DNA of 64,000 nt from Parendozoicomonas verongulae (GCF_009711465.1 NZ_SMME01000868.1:1-64000); one strand, 5' to 3'; positions 53,347 through 64,000 are shown, counted from the stretch's first letter. The notes: generated by a model not told the origin, from the letters alone. Numbers and translations: made by a program.

Positions 53347-54927
53347 TCAGTGTGTGCTCATGGCGGGTTCGCCAGAAGTGAGTTTTTCATGGTGGTAGCG
53401 ACCAGTCTGCAGGCTGCTTGGACCCTTCTTGGCATACTTCACCATCAGGTACACTTCAATCACAGCAAAGACGGCGTAGAAGATAGTGAAGCCTGCAATA
53501 CTCATATACAGGTCGCCGGGTGTGAGATTAGATGCAGACATCCATGTAGGCAGCATACCGGCAACAGTCCATGGCTGACGGCCATATTCTGCAACAAACC
53601 AGCCTGCTTCAGAGGCGATCCATGGCAGTGGCATAGACCACAGTACCAGCTTCAGGAACAACGGGCTCTTGTACTCGGTACGGCGTGCAGTTTTGTAGAA
53701 AGACAGGCCAATAACCAGCAACATCAGCATGCCGCAACCAACCATGATGCGGAAGGCAAAGAAGATTGGCCAAACCTGAGGGATAGTATCAACGGCAGCC
53801 TGACGAATCTGTTCTGGAGTCGCGTCAACCACGTCATCAGTGTAACGCTTCAGCAGCAGGCCATAACCCAGGGTATCCTGAACAGCGAGGAAGGCCTCAC
53901 GGTTCTCAGGAGTATCGTTACCAGCTTTGAGCGTTTCCAGCAGGCGATAGGCTTCGATACCGTCGTAAATGCGATGCTCGTTACGGTCGATCAGATCCTT
54001 GATACCCATCACCTGCTCGTCGAAGGAACGAGTGGCGATAACGCCCATTATGTAAGGGATATGAATGCCGTAATTGGTTTCCATGGTTTCCTGATTAGGA
54101 ATACCAATGGCGGTAAAGGATGCAGGTGCAGGCTGTGTGTCCCATTCTGCTTCCATAGCTGCCAGTTTCACTTGTTGAACGTCACCCAGCTGGTAACCGG
54201 ATTCGTCACCCAGCATTATCACAGACAAGATGGAGGCCATACCAAAACCAGCAGCAATGGCAAAGGAGCGACGGGCAAAGCCCATGTCACGCTTCTTCAG
54301 CAGGTAGTAAGCGCTGATAGACAGTACAAACATAGCCGCAGTGGTGTAACCGGCGGCTACGGTGTGAACAAATTTCACCTGGGCAACAGGGTTAAGGATG
54401 ATAGCTGCGAAGTCCACCATCTCCATACGCATGGTTTCAAAGTTGAACTCTGCACCCACTGGGTTTTGCATCCAGGCGTTGGCGATCAGAATCCACAACG
54501 CGGAGAAGTTAGAGCCCAGGGCAACCAGCCAGGTGCAGGTCAGGTGCTGACGGCGGGTCATGCGATCCCAGCCGAAGAAGAACATGCCCACAAAGGTTGA
54601 CTCAAGGAAGAAGGCTACAAGAGCTTCGATGGCGAGAGGTGCACCAAAAATATCGCCTACGTAGTGGGAGTAAAACGACCAGTTGGTACCGAACTGAAAC
54701 TCCATGGTTAAACCGGTCGCAACACCCAGGGCAAAGTTAATGCCGAAGAGCTTGCCCCAGAAGCGGGTCATGTCCTTATAGATCTGCTTGCCGGTCATCA
54801 CATAAACCGACTCCATAATGGCGAGCATAAAGCTCATACCAAGGGTCAGCGGAACAAAAAGGAAGTGATATAAGGCCGTCAGCGCGAACTGAAGCCGCGA
54901 CAGATCGACAACATAGTCTGAAATCAT
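53347..54927 (-). CDS. cydA: Cytochrome bd ubiquinol oxidase subunit I
   Basis: A 526-aa haem-carrying subunit of the high-affinity quinol oxidase, which reduces O2 to water without pumping protons and also protects against nitric oxide and peroxide. The N-terminus [29 protein letters not shown] contains the first haem-ligand His; [16 protein letters not shown] and the Met of [14 protein letters not shown] are the other ligands. The long Q-loop (residues about 240-350) is of the E. coli type. It heads the cydABX operon; an FNR/Anr box lies about 155 bases upstream, fitting induction at low oxygen. Confidence 0.95.
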   Translation of the reverse strand: MISDYVVDLSRLQFALTALYHFLFVPLTLGMSFMLAIMESVYVMTGKQIYKDMTRFWGKLFGINFALGVATGLTMEFQFGTNWSFYSHYVGDIFGAPLAIEALVAFFLESTFVGMFFFGWDRMTRRQHLTCTWLVALGSNFSALWILIANAWMQNPVGAEFNFETMRMEMVDFAAIILNPVAQVKFVHTVAAGYTTAAMFVLSISAYYLLKKRDMGFARRSFAIAAGFGMASILSVIMLGDESGYQLGDVQQVKLAAMEAEWDTQPAPASFTAIGIPNQETMETNYGIHIPYIMGVIATRSFDEQVMGIKDLIDRNEHRIYDGIEAYRLLETLKAGNDTPENREAFLAVQDTLGYGLLLKRYTDDVVDATPEQIRQAAVDTIPQVWPIFFAFRIMVGCGMLMLLVIGLSFYKTARRTEYKSPLFLKLVLWSMPLPWIASEAGWFVAEYGRQPWTVAGMLPTWMSASNLTPGDLYMSIAGFTIFYAVFAVIEVYLMVKYAKKGPSSLQTGRYHHEKLTSGEPAMSTH

Positions 54928-56477
<1,550 letters not shown>

Positions 56478-56480
56478 TTG

Positions 56481-56496
56481 TAAGTACCCGGACTTC
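56481..56496 (+). repeat. Short TAAGTACCCGGACT arm between frmA and fghA
   Basis: TAAGTACCCGGACTTC lies just after the frmA stop and just before the fghA start, matching the first 14 bases of the arm at 30721-30758 with one change. It replaces the usual ribosome-binding spacer of fghA, for which no clear Shine-Dalgarno is seen. Confidence 0.45.
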
Positions 56497-56499
56497 TTT

Positions 56500-57339
56500 A
56501 TGTCACTTGAAATCAGCAGTGCCACAAAATCGTTTGGTGGCTGGCATAAGCAATACACCCACCGTTCTGATGCCTTGCATTGTGATATGCGCTTTGCCAT
56601 TTACCTGCCCCCCAGAGCCGACACAGAAAATGTGCCCGTTCTTTACTGGTTGTCAGGCCTGACCTGCACGGATGAAAACTTTATGCAGAAAGCCGGTGCC
56701 CATAAACTGGCTGCAGAACTGGGCGTTGCCATTGTTGCCCCAGACACCAGCCCCCGTGGTGACAATGTGCCTGATGATAAAGAGGGTGCATACGACTTTG
56801 GGCTGGGTGCCGGGTTTTACCTGAATGCAACTCAGCCTCCCTGGAGTCGTCATTACCAGATGTACGACTATGTGACCAAAGAATTGCCTGCCTTGGTAGA
56901 AACCCACTTTCCTGTGACGGATGTACGCAGTATCAGTGGCCATTCAATGGGCGGCCATGGCGCTTTAATGATCGCACTGAGGAACCCTGAGCGTTATCGT
57001 TCAGTGTCAGCCTTCAGTCCTATCTGTAATCCAGTGAGTTGCCCCTGGGGGAAGAAAGCATTTATGGGTTATCTCGGAGAAGATAAAACCCAGTGGCTGC
57101 AATACGACGCCTGTGAATTAATGACCAAGACAACACAGCCTGTACCTGCATTGGTGGATCAGGGAACAAACGACAGCTTTCTTAAAGAACAATTAAAGCC
57201 GGAAGCACTGGAGCAGGCAGCCAGGCATTCGAACTACCCTCTCGAGTTGCGCAGGCAGGAGGGTTACGACCATAGCTACTACTTTATCGCCAGCTTTATT
57301 GAGGATCACCTGCGCTTCCATGCCCGCTATTTTGATTGA
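56500..57339 (+). CDS. fghA: S-formylglutathione hydrolase
   Basis: A 279-aa serine hydrolase that releases formate and glutathione from S-formylglutathione, the second step after FrmA. Conserved parts: [19 protein letters not shown], the nucleophile Ser in [29 protein letters not shown], the Asp in [11 protein letters not shown] and the His in [21 protein letters not shown]. Length and motifs match the family closely. It is the downstream partner of frmA and is convergent with the following gene. Confidence 0.95.
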   Translation: MSLEISSATKSFGGWHKQYTHRSDALHCDMRFAIYLPPRADTENVPVLYWLSGLTCTDENFMQKAGAHKLAAELGVAIVAPDTSPRGDNVPDDKEGAYDFGLGAGFYLNATQPPWSRHYQMYDYVTKELPALVETHFPVTDVRSISGHSMGGHGALMIALRNPERYRSVSAFSPICNPVSCPWGKKAFMGYLGEDKTQWLQYDACELMTKTTQPVPALVDQGTNDSFLKEQLKPEALEQAARHSNYPLELRRQEGYDHSYYFIASFIEDHLRFHARYFD

Positions 57340-57353
57340 GACTCACGGGTATA

Positions 57354-59246
57354 TCAGGAAAACTGGTTTACCGTACGCCGTGCATTATACAGGGTACTCT
57401 GCCAGTACCGTGGAATGTCTGGAATGGTAATTGTGGGGTTGGTTTGGGTATTGCCCGGTGTTTGAGGTTGCTCATTCCGGGCAATAAATTCCAGTCGTGA
57501 GCGATTAGCATTATAGGTTTCCACCAGAAAGTGTATGGTCGCTTCGCTCAATGGCACCCGGTAATAACGAATCAGGTTCTGTGCCAGCTTTTCGGCCATT
57601 TCCCCCAGATTTACAGATACAGCATTGGCCATGGCCTGGCCAAGGGCTGCTTTGGTCATGGGGCTCATACCGGGTTCCAGAGGAGCCATAGTGGACAGTG
57701 GGGTGTTATCAATCGCTCGCTGAATCTCCGGAGAATGGAGGTGAATGTGCGGGTCCAGAATCAGTACGGTTTCAATGGCCAGTTCCCGGGCGCGACTGTT
57801 AGTGAGCATCTTCTCGTTTTTATCATGTTCAGAGGAGTGACCACTGTAATGGCGCAGGCGTGTCTCTTTAAGCCATGCCCCCAGACTATGGGCTACGGAG
57901 ATTTTCTCTTCATCATCCAAGGCAATGGTTTGCTCAGAAATACGCAGCCCCCGTTTGAGAGCCGAACGGCTGTCGGACTGCCATTTGCGGCTGCGGTGCT
58001 GCCATACTTTCAGGGCGCGGTTAAAACGACGACTTGTACGGCCCTGTTGCAGGTGTGCGGCTTGTACTTCTTCATAAAGTATCAGAGTTTTCTCCAGTTG
58101 TGACAAGCGCATTTGCAGGCTGGGGAGGTTTTGTCCGGACTGGTTGAGCTGACGGCGAGCGTCGTTCACTTCCTGGGCCAGAGCGTTGATACCATCAATG
58201 GCGGCTTCCAGAAGTATACGCACACTCAAACCGGGAGCAGCGGTAATATCCCGATTGGGAAATACATAATCAATATAAGCGGTGAGCGCCCGAAGACGGC
58301 TGTACACCCTGGCCCGGGCGACCCGGTGATCATTCCGACACTGCTCCAGGCGATCCATCGCCTTGCTGAGATTCCAGTCACCACCGGTGTATTCAACCTT
58401 AAGATAGCTGATTTCCCGGCCGCACATTAACTCAAAGCAAAGCGCCATCATGTGTTCAACATCGGGCAGGGTAATCAGCTCTTCGTTTTCCTGTTCAATA
58501 GCCGCGAGAATACGTTCAAGGAATAAACGCTCTCGCGGCTGACCATCCCGTATATCTGGCGCCCGACCAGCCAGGCGAGAGGCCATGACGGTAGCGATTC
58601 TTGGATGAGTCTGGCGCAGTTCGGCGACTGATCTGTCGGTAGACTCTGCCACTTCATTCACAATGTCCTGCATGCGATTATAAAGTCCGGCTCTGCGAAA
58701 CTGTTCTATGCGTTCTGCACTACGGGCAAGGTTCTGGTCACCGGTCAGGTCTTCAATCGCGCCAGCCACCCATTCCGGGCCAAGGTCGAATTTGCGCAGC
58801 AGGATGCCTGCAGACTCGATACGGCGCGTATCTGGCCCCTGATTGGCAAGGCGCAAATCCCGTACCATATAAATAATTTCCGGCAGGCGATCCACTATAT
58901 CCAACAAGCGGCTTTTGTCCTGTGACTGCTTGCGCCCTTGGGTGATGTCGTATATCACTCGCGTGAGTAAACCCATAAGGCCGGCAATGACGGAGTAAAC
59001 GACAATGTATAGGGTGCGCTCCAGATTCATAGGGTGGCCATAGCCAATCCAGGTAGCGCTCCATGCTGTAAGAAGTGTGACGGGGCCTGCTGTCCACGCC
59101 AGCATCATCAAGGTTACGCCCATTGGCTCCTGATGAGAGGAGGTAGCAACCTTTTCAAGAAACTTCTTTCCGCGGGTTTCCAGCTCAAGATGGCTGGGGG
59201 TTTTGCTCAGACCTTTACTGGTTCTCTTCCTTGATAACGGCCACAT
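57354..59246 (-). CDS. Conserved membrane-anchored protein of unknown function
   Basis: I do not recognise this 630-aa protein as a characterised family. Two hydrophobic helices lie near residues 43-68 and 78-98 (ERTLYIVVYSVIAGLMGLLTRVIYDI), followed by a long, highly charged, helical cytoplasmic part with many Arg and Glu residues and leucine-rich segments, and a Pro/Thr/Asn tail. The Arg-rich helical composition hints at a scaffold or signalling adaptor. It lies between fghA and a diguanylate cyclase gene, 95 bases downstream of the latter on the same strand, so the two may be co-transcribed. No enzyme motif is seen. Confidence 0.7.
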   Translation of the reverse strand: MWPLSRKRTSKGLSKTPSHLELETRGKKFLEKVATSSHQEPMGVTLMMLAWTAGPVTLLTAWSATWIGYGHPMNLERTLYIVVYSVIAGLMGLLTRVIYDITQGRKQSQDKSRLLDIVDRLPEIIYMVRDLRLANQGPDTRRIESAGILLRKFDLGPEWVAGAIEDLTGDQNLARSAERIEQFRRAGLYNRMQDIVNEVAESTDRSVAELRQTHPRIATVMASRLAGRAPDIRDGQPRERLFLERILAAIEQENEELITLPDVEHMMALCFELMCGREISYLKVEYTGGDWNLSKAMDRLEQCRNDHRVARARVYSRLRALTAYIDYVFPNRDITAAPGLSVRILLEAAIDGINALAQEVNDARRQLNQSGQNLPSLQMRLSQLEKTLILYEEVQAAHLQQGRTSRRFNRALKVWQHRSRKWQSDSRSALKRGLRISEQTIALDDEEKISVAHSLGAWLKETRLRHYSGHSSEHDKNEKMLTNSRARELAIETVLILDPHIHLHSPEIQRAIDNTPLSTMAPLEPGMSPMTKAALGQAMANAVSVNLGEMAEKLAQNLIRYYRVPLSEATIHFLVETYNANRSRLEFIARNEQPQTPGNTQTNPTITIPDIPRYWQSTLYNARRTVNQFS

Positions 59247-59340
59247 ACTGAAATACGGATAGGGGGAGACGGAATAAACCGGATTGTATGCCAGTGATGC
59301 GGTGAAAGGCCATGCTCTGAGATGTTATTTCAGGAAAATA

Positions 59341-61143
59341 TTAAGGGCCAATCACCACATCGGTGACTGTAGCTGTCCGGTTGCGGCCTTCTGTTTTAGC
59401 GCGGTAAAGTGCACTGTCAGCCTTGGCCATCAGGTGGCGCAGCTCAAATCCGCAGATTTCGCTGCCTGCCACACCAATGCTGACGGTAACACAACCCCCT
59501 TTCAGCTCGGTAAAGTTCAGTCGTGCGATACTGGTACGGATGCGCTCCGCAATGTTGATAGCTGTGTTGATATCCGCCTGTGGCAGTAATACGCTAAATT
59601 CTTCACCACCGATACGGCCGAGCAGATCCCGTTCTCGCAGGTTATCCTGACACACCTCTGCAAACTGCTTCAGAACATGATCCCCAAAAGCGTGACCATA
59701 ATTGTCGTTCAGGGATTTAAACAGATCGATATCCAGATAGAGAAGAGAGAGCCCGTAATTGTGTTCCTGCAGGCGACGAATAGTGGTACGTGCATTTCTG
59801 AGAAAGGCGCGGCGGTTGAGAATGCCCGTCAGGCTATCAGTATCGGCCTCGTTCTGGAGTTTGCGGTAACTGTTGCTGGCCATAAACAGCGAGCAGGCGT
59901 GGTTGGAAATATCCATGCTCAGCTGCAGATGGTCAACTTCCAGATTCTTGCCCTCCAGTGGCTGCATAATCACCAGAACCCAGCTGCTTTTGTCATAGTA
60001 AACGGGAATGACATTGAGGTGGCGTGATCCGTCATACCCGGGCAGCGGAGGCAGTGTGCTGATCTGTCCGTGGCGAGCAATGTTTTCCAGCAGTGTCCGG
60101 CGGTTTTCCAGCATACGCTGGAAGTAAATCTGTTTGCTGAAGGTGAGCCCGACAACCTTGATCTGCCCTTCGCGGAAAATCAGGACCATAGATGTTTCAA
60201 TAGGGATCAGGTTGTTCAGGACTTCCAGAAGCTGGGTGGCAACACTTTGTTCCGACATACTGGGGATGTTGCGCAGGTACTGTCTTACAGCATTATTATA
60301 TACACGGCGCTGGTTGTGTTGTCGCTGAAGGTTGTTCTCCATTAGCTCGTAACCTTCCTGGTACATGCGATAACGTTGTGTTGTGAAAGCTGGTAGTGCA
60401 AGGCTGTTGGCAACAGCCTGGACGACAATCCCGAAATGGATGCTGAGCTCTAGCCAGCTTTCGCCAAACAGATTGAGGGAGGTGACATCGTTTCTATAAA
60501 TCAGCGAGCCCAGCAGCCCAAAGGACAGAGCCAACCACCCGGAGAGGAACAATGCCGCACTGAGATGCCCTCGGCTAAGGATATTAAAACTGCATATGGC
60601 TCCGATCGTGGCCAGTAAAATTACTAAAGATGTGGACCACTGCTCAAAAATGGCACCCAGAGTGGAAAAGTTGAAAGCGGCGAGTAAAGTTAGGACAGCT
60701 GTGAGCCATTTACTGGCATTGAAGGCCAGCCAGACAGCATGACTGGTCTGGCGTATAGGTAAAAGAGTCATTTGGAACTGGATTGCGGCTGTCATGGCAC
60801 AGAATAGGAATAAATAGTTGGGTAGTGGCCAACCCAGTACAGATAGCGACATGCTGGTGTCGTTGTCGTATTCCCACGAGTATAGAAAGAGCGCCATAAG
60901 CAGGCCGTACAGGCAATACTCAAGGTAACTCCGTTTGGGAGCCCGTACAAGAATGCAGAAGTTATAAAAAACTAACGCCAACATCATGCCGGTAGCCATA
61001 ATCGGCAGATTATCGGTATTAAGGGGCCAGCCTGCTGCAAAGGTAACAGACAGTGGTTCTCCATTTCCCCATGCTAAAACCGGTAGCAGGCAGACTATTG
61101 GCCATAATAGCCATGCTCGTAGTGAGCATAATGCCTTGATCAT
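59341..61143 (-). CDS. Membrane diguanylate cyclase (7TM sensor, GGDEF)
   Basis: A 600-aa protein with a signal-like N-terminus, seven predicted membrane helices (residues about 35-235) as in 7TMR-DISM receptors, a GAF-like linker (about 275-430) and a C-terminal GGDEF domain. The active site reads GRIGGEEF and the inhibitory I-site RERD lies exactly five residues before it; TDSLTGILNRRAF and YLDIDLFKSLNDNYGHAFGD complete the fold. It should make cyclic di-GMP and be product-inhibited. ATG 61143 is chosen over TTG 61164. A palindrome upstream is listed separately. Confidence 0.88.
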   Translation of the reverse strand: MIKALCSLRAWLLWPIVCLLPVLAWGNGEPLSVTFAAGWPLNTDNLPIMATGMMLALVFYNFCILVRAPKRSYLEYCLYGLLMALFLYSWEYDNDTSMSLSVLGWPLPNYLFLFCAMTAAIQFQMTLLPIRQTSHAVWLAFNASKWLTAVLTLLAAFNFSTLGAIFEQWSTSLVILLATIGAICSFNILSRGHLSAALFLSGWLALSFGLLGSLIYRNDVTSLNLFGESWLELSIHFGIVVQAVANSLALPAFTTQRYRMYQEGYELMENNLQRQHNQRRVYNNAVRQYLRNIPSMSEQSVATQLLEVLNNLIPIETSMVLIFREGQIKVVGLTFSKQIYFQRMLENRRTLLENIARHGQISTLPPLPGYDGSRHLNVIPVYYDKSSWVLVIMQPLEGKNLEVDHLQLSMDISNHACSLFMASNSYRKLQNEADTDSLTGILNRRAFLRNARTTIRRLQEHNYGLSLLYLDIDLFKSLNDNYGHAFGDHVLKQFAEVCQDNLRERDLLGRIGGEEFSVLLPQADINTAINIAERIRTSIARLNFTELKGGCVTVSIGVAGSEICGFELRHLMAKADSALYRAKTEGRNRTATVTDVVIGP

Positions 61144-61322
61144 CCGTGACGATTCCCCCGCCAATTATTGTTTTTTCGCTTTAACGGTATTCCTTCCCCG
61201 CATTTATGTTAACGAATCAGCAAGCTTTGAACCATATTGATGATGTTCAGCAAAAGTGTTTTGTTATTAATGACTTAGGGTGAAATAAATGGCTTGTATA
61301 AATTCTCCTCTTTGTCGCGCAC

Positions 61323-61369
61323 TGACACTGAGTGTCACTTTTATCATTCATGCTGACATTAAAGTGTCG
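61323..61369. promoter_or_regulatory. Palindromic sites upstream of the diguanylate cyclase gene
   Basis: TGACACTGAGTGTCA (61323-61337) is a perfect 15-base palindrome about a central G. About 17 bases on, TGACATTAAAGTGTC repeats the GACA...TGTC half-sites with one extra spacer base. Two related dyads in 50 bases suggest an operator for an unidentified regulator. The site is 180 bases before the diguanylate cyclase start and about 120 bases past the 3' end of the synthetase gene. Confidence 0.45.
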
Positions 61370-61435
61370 TATTGAAAAGGGCAGAGCACGACAATTGCCG
61401 GTTATTATGCAGGTGAGCCTGAGTGACATTCACAA

Positions 61436-61486
61436 TAAGTACCCAGGCCATTGCTTTCGCATCAATGGTGGCGAGTGGATTTTTTT
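61436..61486 (+). repeat. Single arm of the TAAGTACCC repeat family
   Basis: It begins TAAGTACCCAGGCCATTG and continues with TTTCGCATCAATG and GGCGAGTGGA, matching the right arm of the element at 7984-8071 over about 40 bases. No opposite arm is present. It ends two bases before the stop codon of the reverse-strand glutathione synthetase gene. Confidence 0.65.
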
Positions 61487-61487
61487 G

Positions 61488-62945
61488 CTAACTATCAGGC
61501 GTGAATGCCAGGGAATCTGCCGCTCCCAATCCAGAATGCACCCCTCCTTCACTCACTGAAGCGGGTTTGCTGCGAATCAGGTATCCGGCATAACCGTTAA
61601 AGTCGGTAACGGGCCTTCCGTCCAGATGTACTGTGAACATGCCTATCTCGCTGATCAGATCGTTCACAATCATAGGCTGTCCTTTGCGCACTAATAGAGC
61701 CGGTTGTGTGCGTGGGGCAGGGTGCAGGCGCCGCATCAGAGACCAGGCACTGTACTCTGCCACAGTCAAAGATTTCAGTTTTGGCAGGATGTCATTTCCG
61801 AATACACAGTGCCCACCGCCTTCCCCCTGATTTTTCAAGACCCAGTCCTGTGGGTTCTGTTCCTTAAACCAGCGGGTACTGGTGCTGGAAACAGGTCGCA
61901 TGTCTCCAAGAATGCTTTTGATTTGTATAGCCTCGTCTTTTGTCAGGCCAAACTGGGACAGCTCCTCATCGCTCATACCTGTCAGTAACATTTGCACTCG
62001 TTTACTGGTGGCGAGCTGCTGGCTGACCGTTGCATTGATGGCAACATGGTGCTTTTCCATAAATACACGGGTGTAAACCAGGGCATCGCAGCAGCGGGGC
62101 TCAATAAGATCATCGGCAATGTAGTCGGAATACTGGTATCCCGCCCGTAGATAAATGCAGTCCACACTGCCTATATCTTTTAAGAGCAGACGGTGGTCAT
62201 CTCCCGTGGAGAGCTGGTCGTAAAGCTCACGGAAGGTCCTGCGTACGGTGCGAACGCCCTGGGCCTGAATACCTTCTTCCAGCAGGTGCTGGTCATACAC
62301 GTTGTCTTCATCATGCTGCACGATCATCAGGAAAACAGGTTTTCCGGATTCATTAAACGACTGCCGTACAGCCCGTGCAGACTCAGCAACCCCCTTGGCA
62401 AGCTGTTCGATAGCCGGGTTGTCCACCAGCTTCAGAGGCTCTTCTGCAGAGGATGATACTGGTGACCAGTGGTGGAAATCAGTCGCAAACTGGTTTTGCA
62501 GGTAACCGTGCATTTCATGGGCTCTCTGACCAAACGGTCCCATACCCGCAGCAATACCATTGAACTCAATCAGCCTGGGCCCGTGCTCAGCATCGTCCAT
62601 AAAGTCGGTGCGCATAAATAGCATAGGGATACGGCGGGCGGGTTCATCACCCCAATGGATTTTCTTATGGAGCTGAACAAGGTGGTCAAAGAAAGCATCG
62701 CCTCCGGCCACAGGGGCCATCGCCTTCTGTAGAAAGGCGTGATCTTCCGATACCTTGTGAAGCAGTTTCCCTGCCAGGGGAACCGTTTCTTTCAGGTGCT
62801 CAAAGCGAGCAGTATCAATAGTGGTTGGGGTGAGGCTGAAAGCACAGTGAGATGCGGAGCCGGGAGCGGTTTTTAAGGAAAAACCGTGCAGGAGGGCCCA
62901 TTCTACAGCACCCTGAATGGCCGGGTTTTGGGGAATAGCTGTCAT
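61488..62945 (-). CDS. Glutathione synthetase of the eukaryotic type
   Basis: A 485-aa ATP-grasp enzyme of the eukaryotic GSS family, not homologous in order to bacterial GshB (about 315 aa). Signature parts are PRLIEFNGIAAGMGPFG, VRTVRRTFRELYDQL, CIYLRAGYQYSDYI, TSKRVQMLL, the glycine-rich loop WVLKNQGEGGGHCVFG, DLISEIGMFTVHLDG and the terminal GYLIRSKPASVSEGGV. It joins gamma-glutamylcysteine and glycine. In human GSS the loop reads QREGGGNNLYG, so catalytic elements are kept. It is monocistronic; a gamma-glutamylcysteine synthetase gene is not in the window. Activity is inferred from motif conservation. Confidence 0.85.
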   Translation of the reverse strand: MTAIPQNPAIQGAVEWALLHGFSLKTAPGSASHCAFSLTPTTIDTARFEHLKETVPLAGKLLHKVSEDHAFLQKAMAPVAGGDAFFDHLVQLHKKIHWGDEPARRIPMLFMRTDFMDDAEHGPRLIEFNGIAAGMGPFGQRAHEMHGYLQNQFATDFHHWSPVSSSAEEPLKLVDNPAIEQLAKGVAESARAVRQSFNESGKPVFLMIVQHDEDNVYDQHLLEEGIQAQGVRTVRRTFRELYDQLSTGDDHRLLLKDIGSVDCIYLRAGYQYSDYIADDLIEPRCCDALVYTRVFMEKHHVAINATVSQQLATSKRVQMLLTGMSDEELSQFGLTKDEAIQIKSILGDMRPVSSTSTRWFKEQNPQDWVLKNQGEGGGHCVFGNDILPKLKSLTVAEYSAWSLMRRLHPAPRTQPALLVRKGQPMIVNDLISEIGMFTVHLDGRPVTDFNGYAGYLIRSKPASVSEGGVHSGLGAADSLAFTPDS

Positions 62946-63097
62946 TGCAAGGATACGACTTTAGCAATTCAGAAAGATACGCTGATAGTGCACCTGCCGC
63001 AGGAAAACAGCCAGTAAGGATTTATGTCTGAGAATAATTTTCGTATTGGGTAATGCGTACTATCTTCAAGAGTTCTGAATGTTAAGTGGCGACAGCC

Positions 63098-63403
63098 ATG
63101 AAGTACGACAAACGCCTTATACAGCTCCATCCCTCTGACAATGTTCTGGTGGTCTGCCAGAGTATTGATGCAGGGCACATTCTCATAAATGGAGTAATGA
63201 AGAATCTGTCAAAGCCTGTAGCCGTTGGGCATAAACTGGCGCGAACGGATATAGCCGCTGGCGATAAAGTGATTCGTTATGGCGTATCTATCGGTTCTGC
63301 TATCGCACCTATCACTGCCGGTTCCCATGTTCATTTACACAATATGAAAAGCGACTATATTCCTCCCCACTCTCGGGACGCAGCGCAGGGTGAGACAGTA
63401 TGA
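63098..63403 (+). CDS. UxaA-type hydratase small subunit (SAF domain)
   Basis: A 101-aa SAF-domain protein like the N-terminal domain of altronate/galactarate dehydratases: RLIQLHPSDNVLVVCQSIDAGH, HKLARTDIAAGDKVIRYGVSIGSAI and HVHLHNM. In many bacteria this domain is a separate small subunit paired with the larger UxaA subunit, as here. ATG 63098 is the likely start; a GTG at 63086 is possible. The stop overlaps the next start by four bases, indicating translational coupling. Confidence 0.82.
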   Translation: MKYDKRLIQLHPSDNVLVVCQSIDAGHILINGVMKNLSKPVAVGHKLARTDIAAGDKVIRYGVSIGSAIAPITAGSHVHLHNMKSDYIPPHSRDAAQGETV

Positions 63404-64000
63404 AGGGCTATCTTCGTCAAGACGGCAGGAAAGGTATTCGCAATATAATTGTCGTCGCCTATCTGGTGGAATGTGCTCATCATGTGTCTCGTCTGATTGT
63501 CAGCCGAGCTGGTGACGATGTGCAGCTGATAGGCTTTCCCGGATGCTATCCCAATGCCTACGCCCTGAAAATGATGACTCGGTTGTGCACTCACCCCAAT
63601 GTGTCTGCTGCTTTGATTGTTTCTCTGGGATGCGAAGGCTTTAACCGTGAAGCTCTGCATCAGGCCGTTAAAAACAGTGGCAGGCCAGTCAAAATGTGTG
63701 TGATTCAGGAGTGTGGGGGAACGCGCCCTGCAATTGAAACTGGTGTTGCATGGATTAAGCAGGTGCAAGGCAGCATACGATCACTCCCTACAGCTCCCTT
63801 ATCTGTAGATGAACTGATGATTGCTACCATCTGCGGTGGTTCCGATGGTACCAGTGGTATTTCTGCCAACCCGGCTGTCGGTGTGTGTTTCGATAAACTG
63901 GTTGAACAGGGTGCTACCTGCCTGTTTGAAGAAACCGGCGAGCTCATCGGTTGCGAGCAGATCATGGCGGAACGGGCTGTAACGCCGGAGCTGGGAGAGG
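63400..64000 (+). CDS. UxaA-type hydratase large subunit (runs off the window)
   Basis: The first 200 residues are visible. It starts GYLRQDGRKGIRNIIVVAYLVECAHHV, the UxaA/GarD C-terminal domain, and continues with LIGFPGCYPN, IVSLGCEGFN, VIQECGGTRPAIETG and TICGGSDGTSGISANPAVG, with the cysteine positions expected for metal binding. These enzymes dehydrate altronate, galactarate or related sugar acids; the exact substrate cannot be fixed. The gene overlaps the small subunit by four bases and continues past 64000. Downstream Eda could use its pathway product. Confidence 0.85.
   Translation, partial: MKGYLRQDGRKGIRNIIVVAYLVECAHHVSRLIVSRAGDDVQLIGFPGCYPNAYALKMMTRLCTHPNVSAALIVSLGCEGFNREALHQAVKNSGRPVKMCVIQECGGTRPAIETGVAWIKQVQGSIRSLPTAPLSVDELMIATICGGSDGTSGISANPAVGVCFDKLVEQGATCLFEETGELIGCEQIMAERAVTPELGE

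Larger units (their letters stand above)
61144..61487. other. Gene-free gap between the cyclase and glutathione synthetase genes
   Basis: About 340 bases with no supportable gene. It holds the palindromic sites and the single repeat arm, both listed separately; the rest shows no recognisable structure. Confidence 0.55.

Noticed and set aside
53350-54600. Open + strand frame of 416 codons opposite cydA
   Set aside because: It is fully antisense to a canonical cydA; its composition (many His, Gln, Cys) is a mirror of the cydA codons and shows no family features.

Overview
The window is a 64 kb piece of a gammaproteobacterial chromosome. No rRNA or tRNA gene is seen, so the placement rests on gene content and order. 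Three blocks are arranged as in Pseudomonas and the Oceanospirillales: hybrid kinase gacS/barA, cysM, rlmD, relA, mazG; dapA, bamC, purC; and the cyd operon with its small subunit cydX. Base composition is moderate. Long Ser/Thr/Pro-rich lineage-specific proteins and a YopJ-like effector candidate fit a host-associated marine genus of the Endozoicomonas type. That genus assignment is inference.

Layout. 0-1.2 kb: remnant of an IS66-family transposase with one probable IS end. 1.2-8.5 kb: PAP2 phosphatase, fumC, a protein of about 1220 aa of unknown function, a stand-alone HisA of the eukaryotic HIS6 type, a palindromic repeat element and a SUKH-like protein. 8.6-11.3 kb: copper efflux unit copA-cueR behind a 19-bp-spacer MerR-type promoter. 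11.4-16.2 kb: Tim44-like protein, two pseudouridine synthases, a DUF1294 protein, a small conserved protein and RNase Z. 16.3-22.3 kb: an unknown protein with basic clusters, dapA-bamC-purC, an AT-rich gap holding DnaA-box-like sites, and the thioredoxin-TPR co-chaperone cnoX. 22.4-30.7 kb: gacS/barA (reverse) and cysM-rlmD-relA-mazG. 31-34.3 kb: HTH protein, trmJ, luxS and mtnN. 34.5-42.1 kb: cydD-cydC, a dicarboxylate symporter, eda and a beta-CASP metallohydrolase. 42.2-46.1 kb: envelope glycosylation operon (GT39, PAP2-GtrA fusion, GT9). 46.4-51.6 kb: exonuclease, then an accessory stretch with the YopJ-like protein, an exported protein and an AbiE type IV toxin-antitoxin pair. 52.1-54.9 kb: cydABX with a perfect FNR/Anr box upstream. 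55.3-57.3 kb: formaldehyde detoxification pair frmA-fghA. 57.4-61.1 kb: unknown membrane protein and a diguanylate cyclase. 61.5-62.9 kb: eukaryotic-type glutathione synthetase. 63.1-64 kb: UxaA-type hydratase pair, cut by the window edge.

How the genes connect. Glutathione recurs: a synthetase, the CydDC thiol exporter, and the glutathione-dependent formaldehyde pathway. CydDC is also needed to assemble the cytochrome bd oxidase encoded by cydABX. MtnN and LuxS carry out the two consecutive steps that recycle S-adenosylhomocysteine and yield the AI-2 precursor. RelA and the Gac-type kinase supply stress and lifestyle signalling. Eda and the UxaA pair belong to hexuronate/Entner-Doudoroff metabolism.

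The most notable items are the YopJ-like acetyltransferase candidate, the two eukaryotic-type enzymes, and a dispersed palindromic repeat whose arms sit just downstream of several genes.
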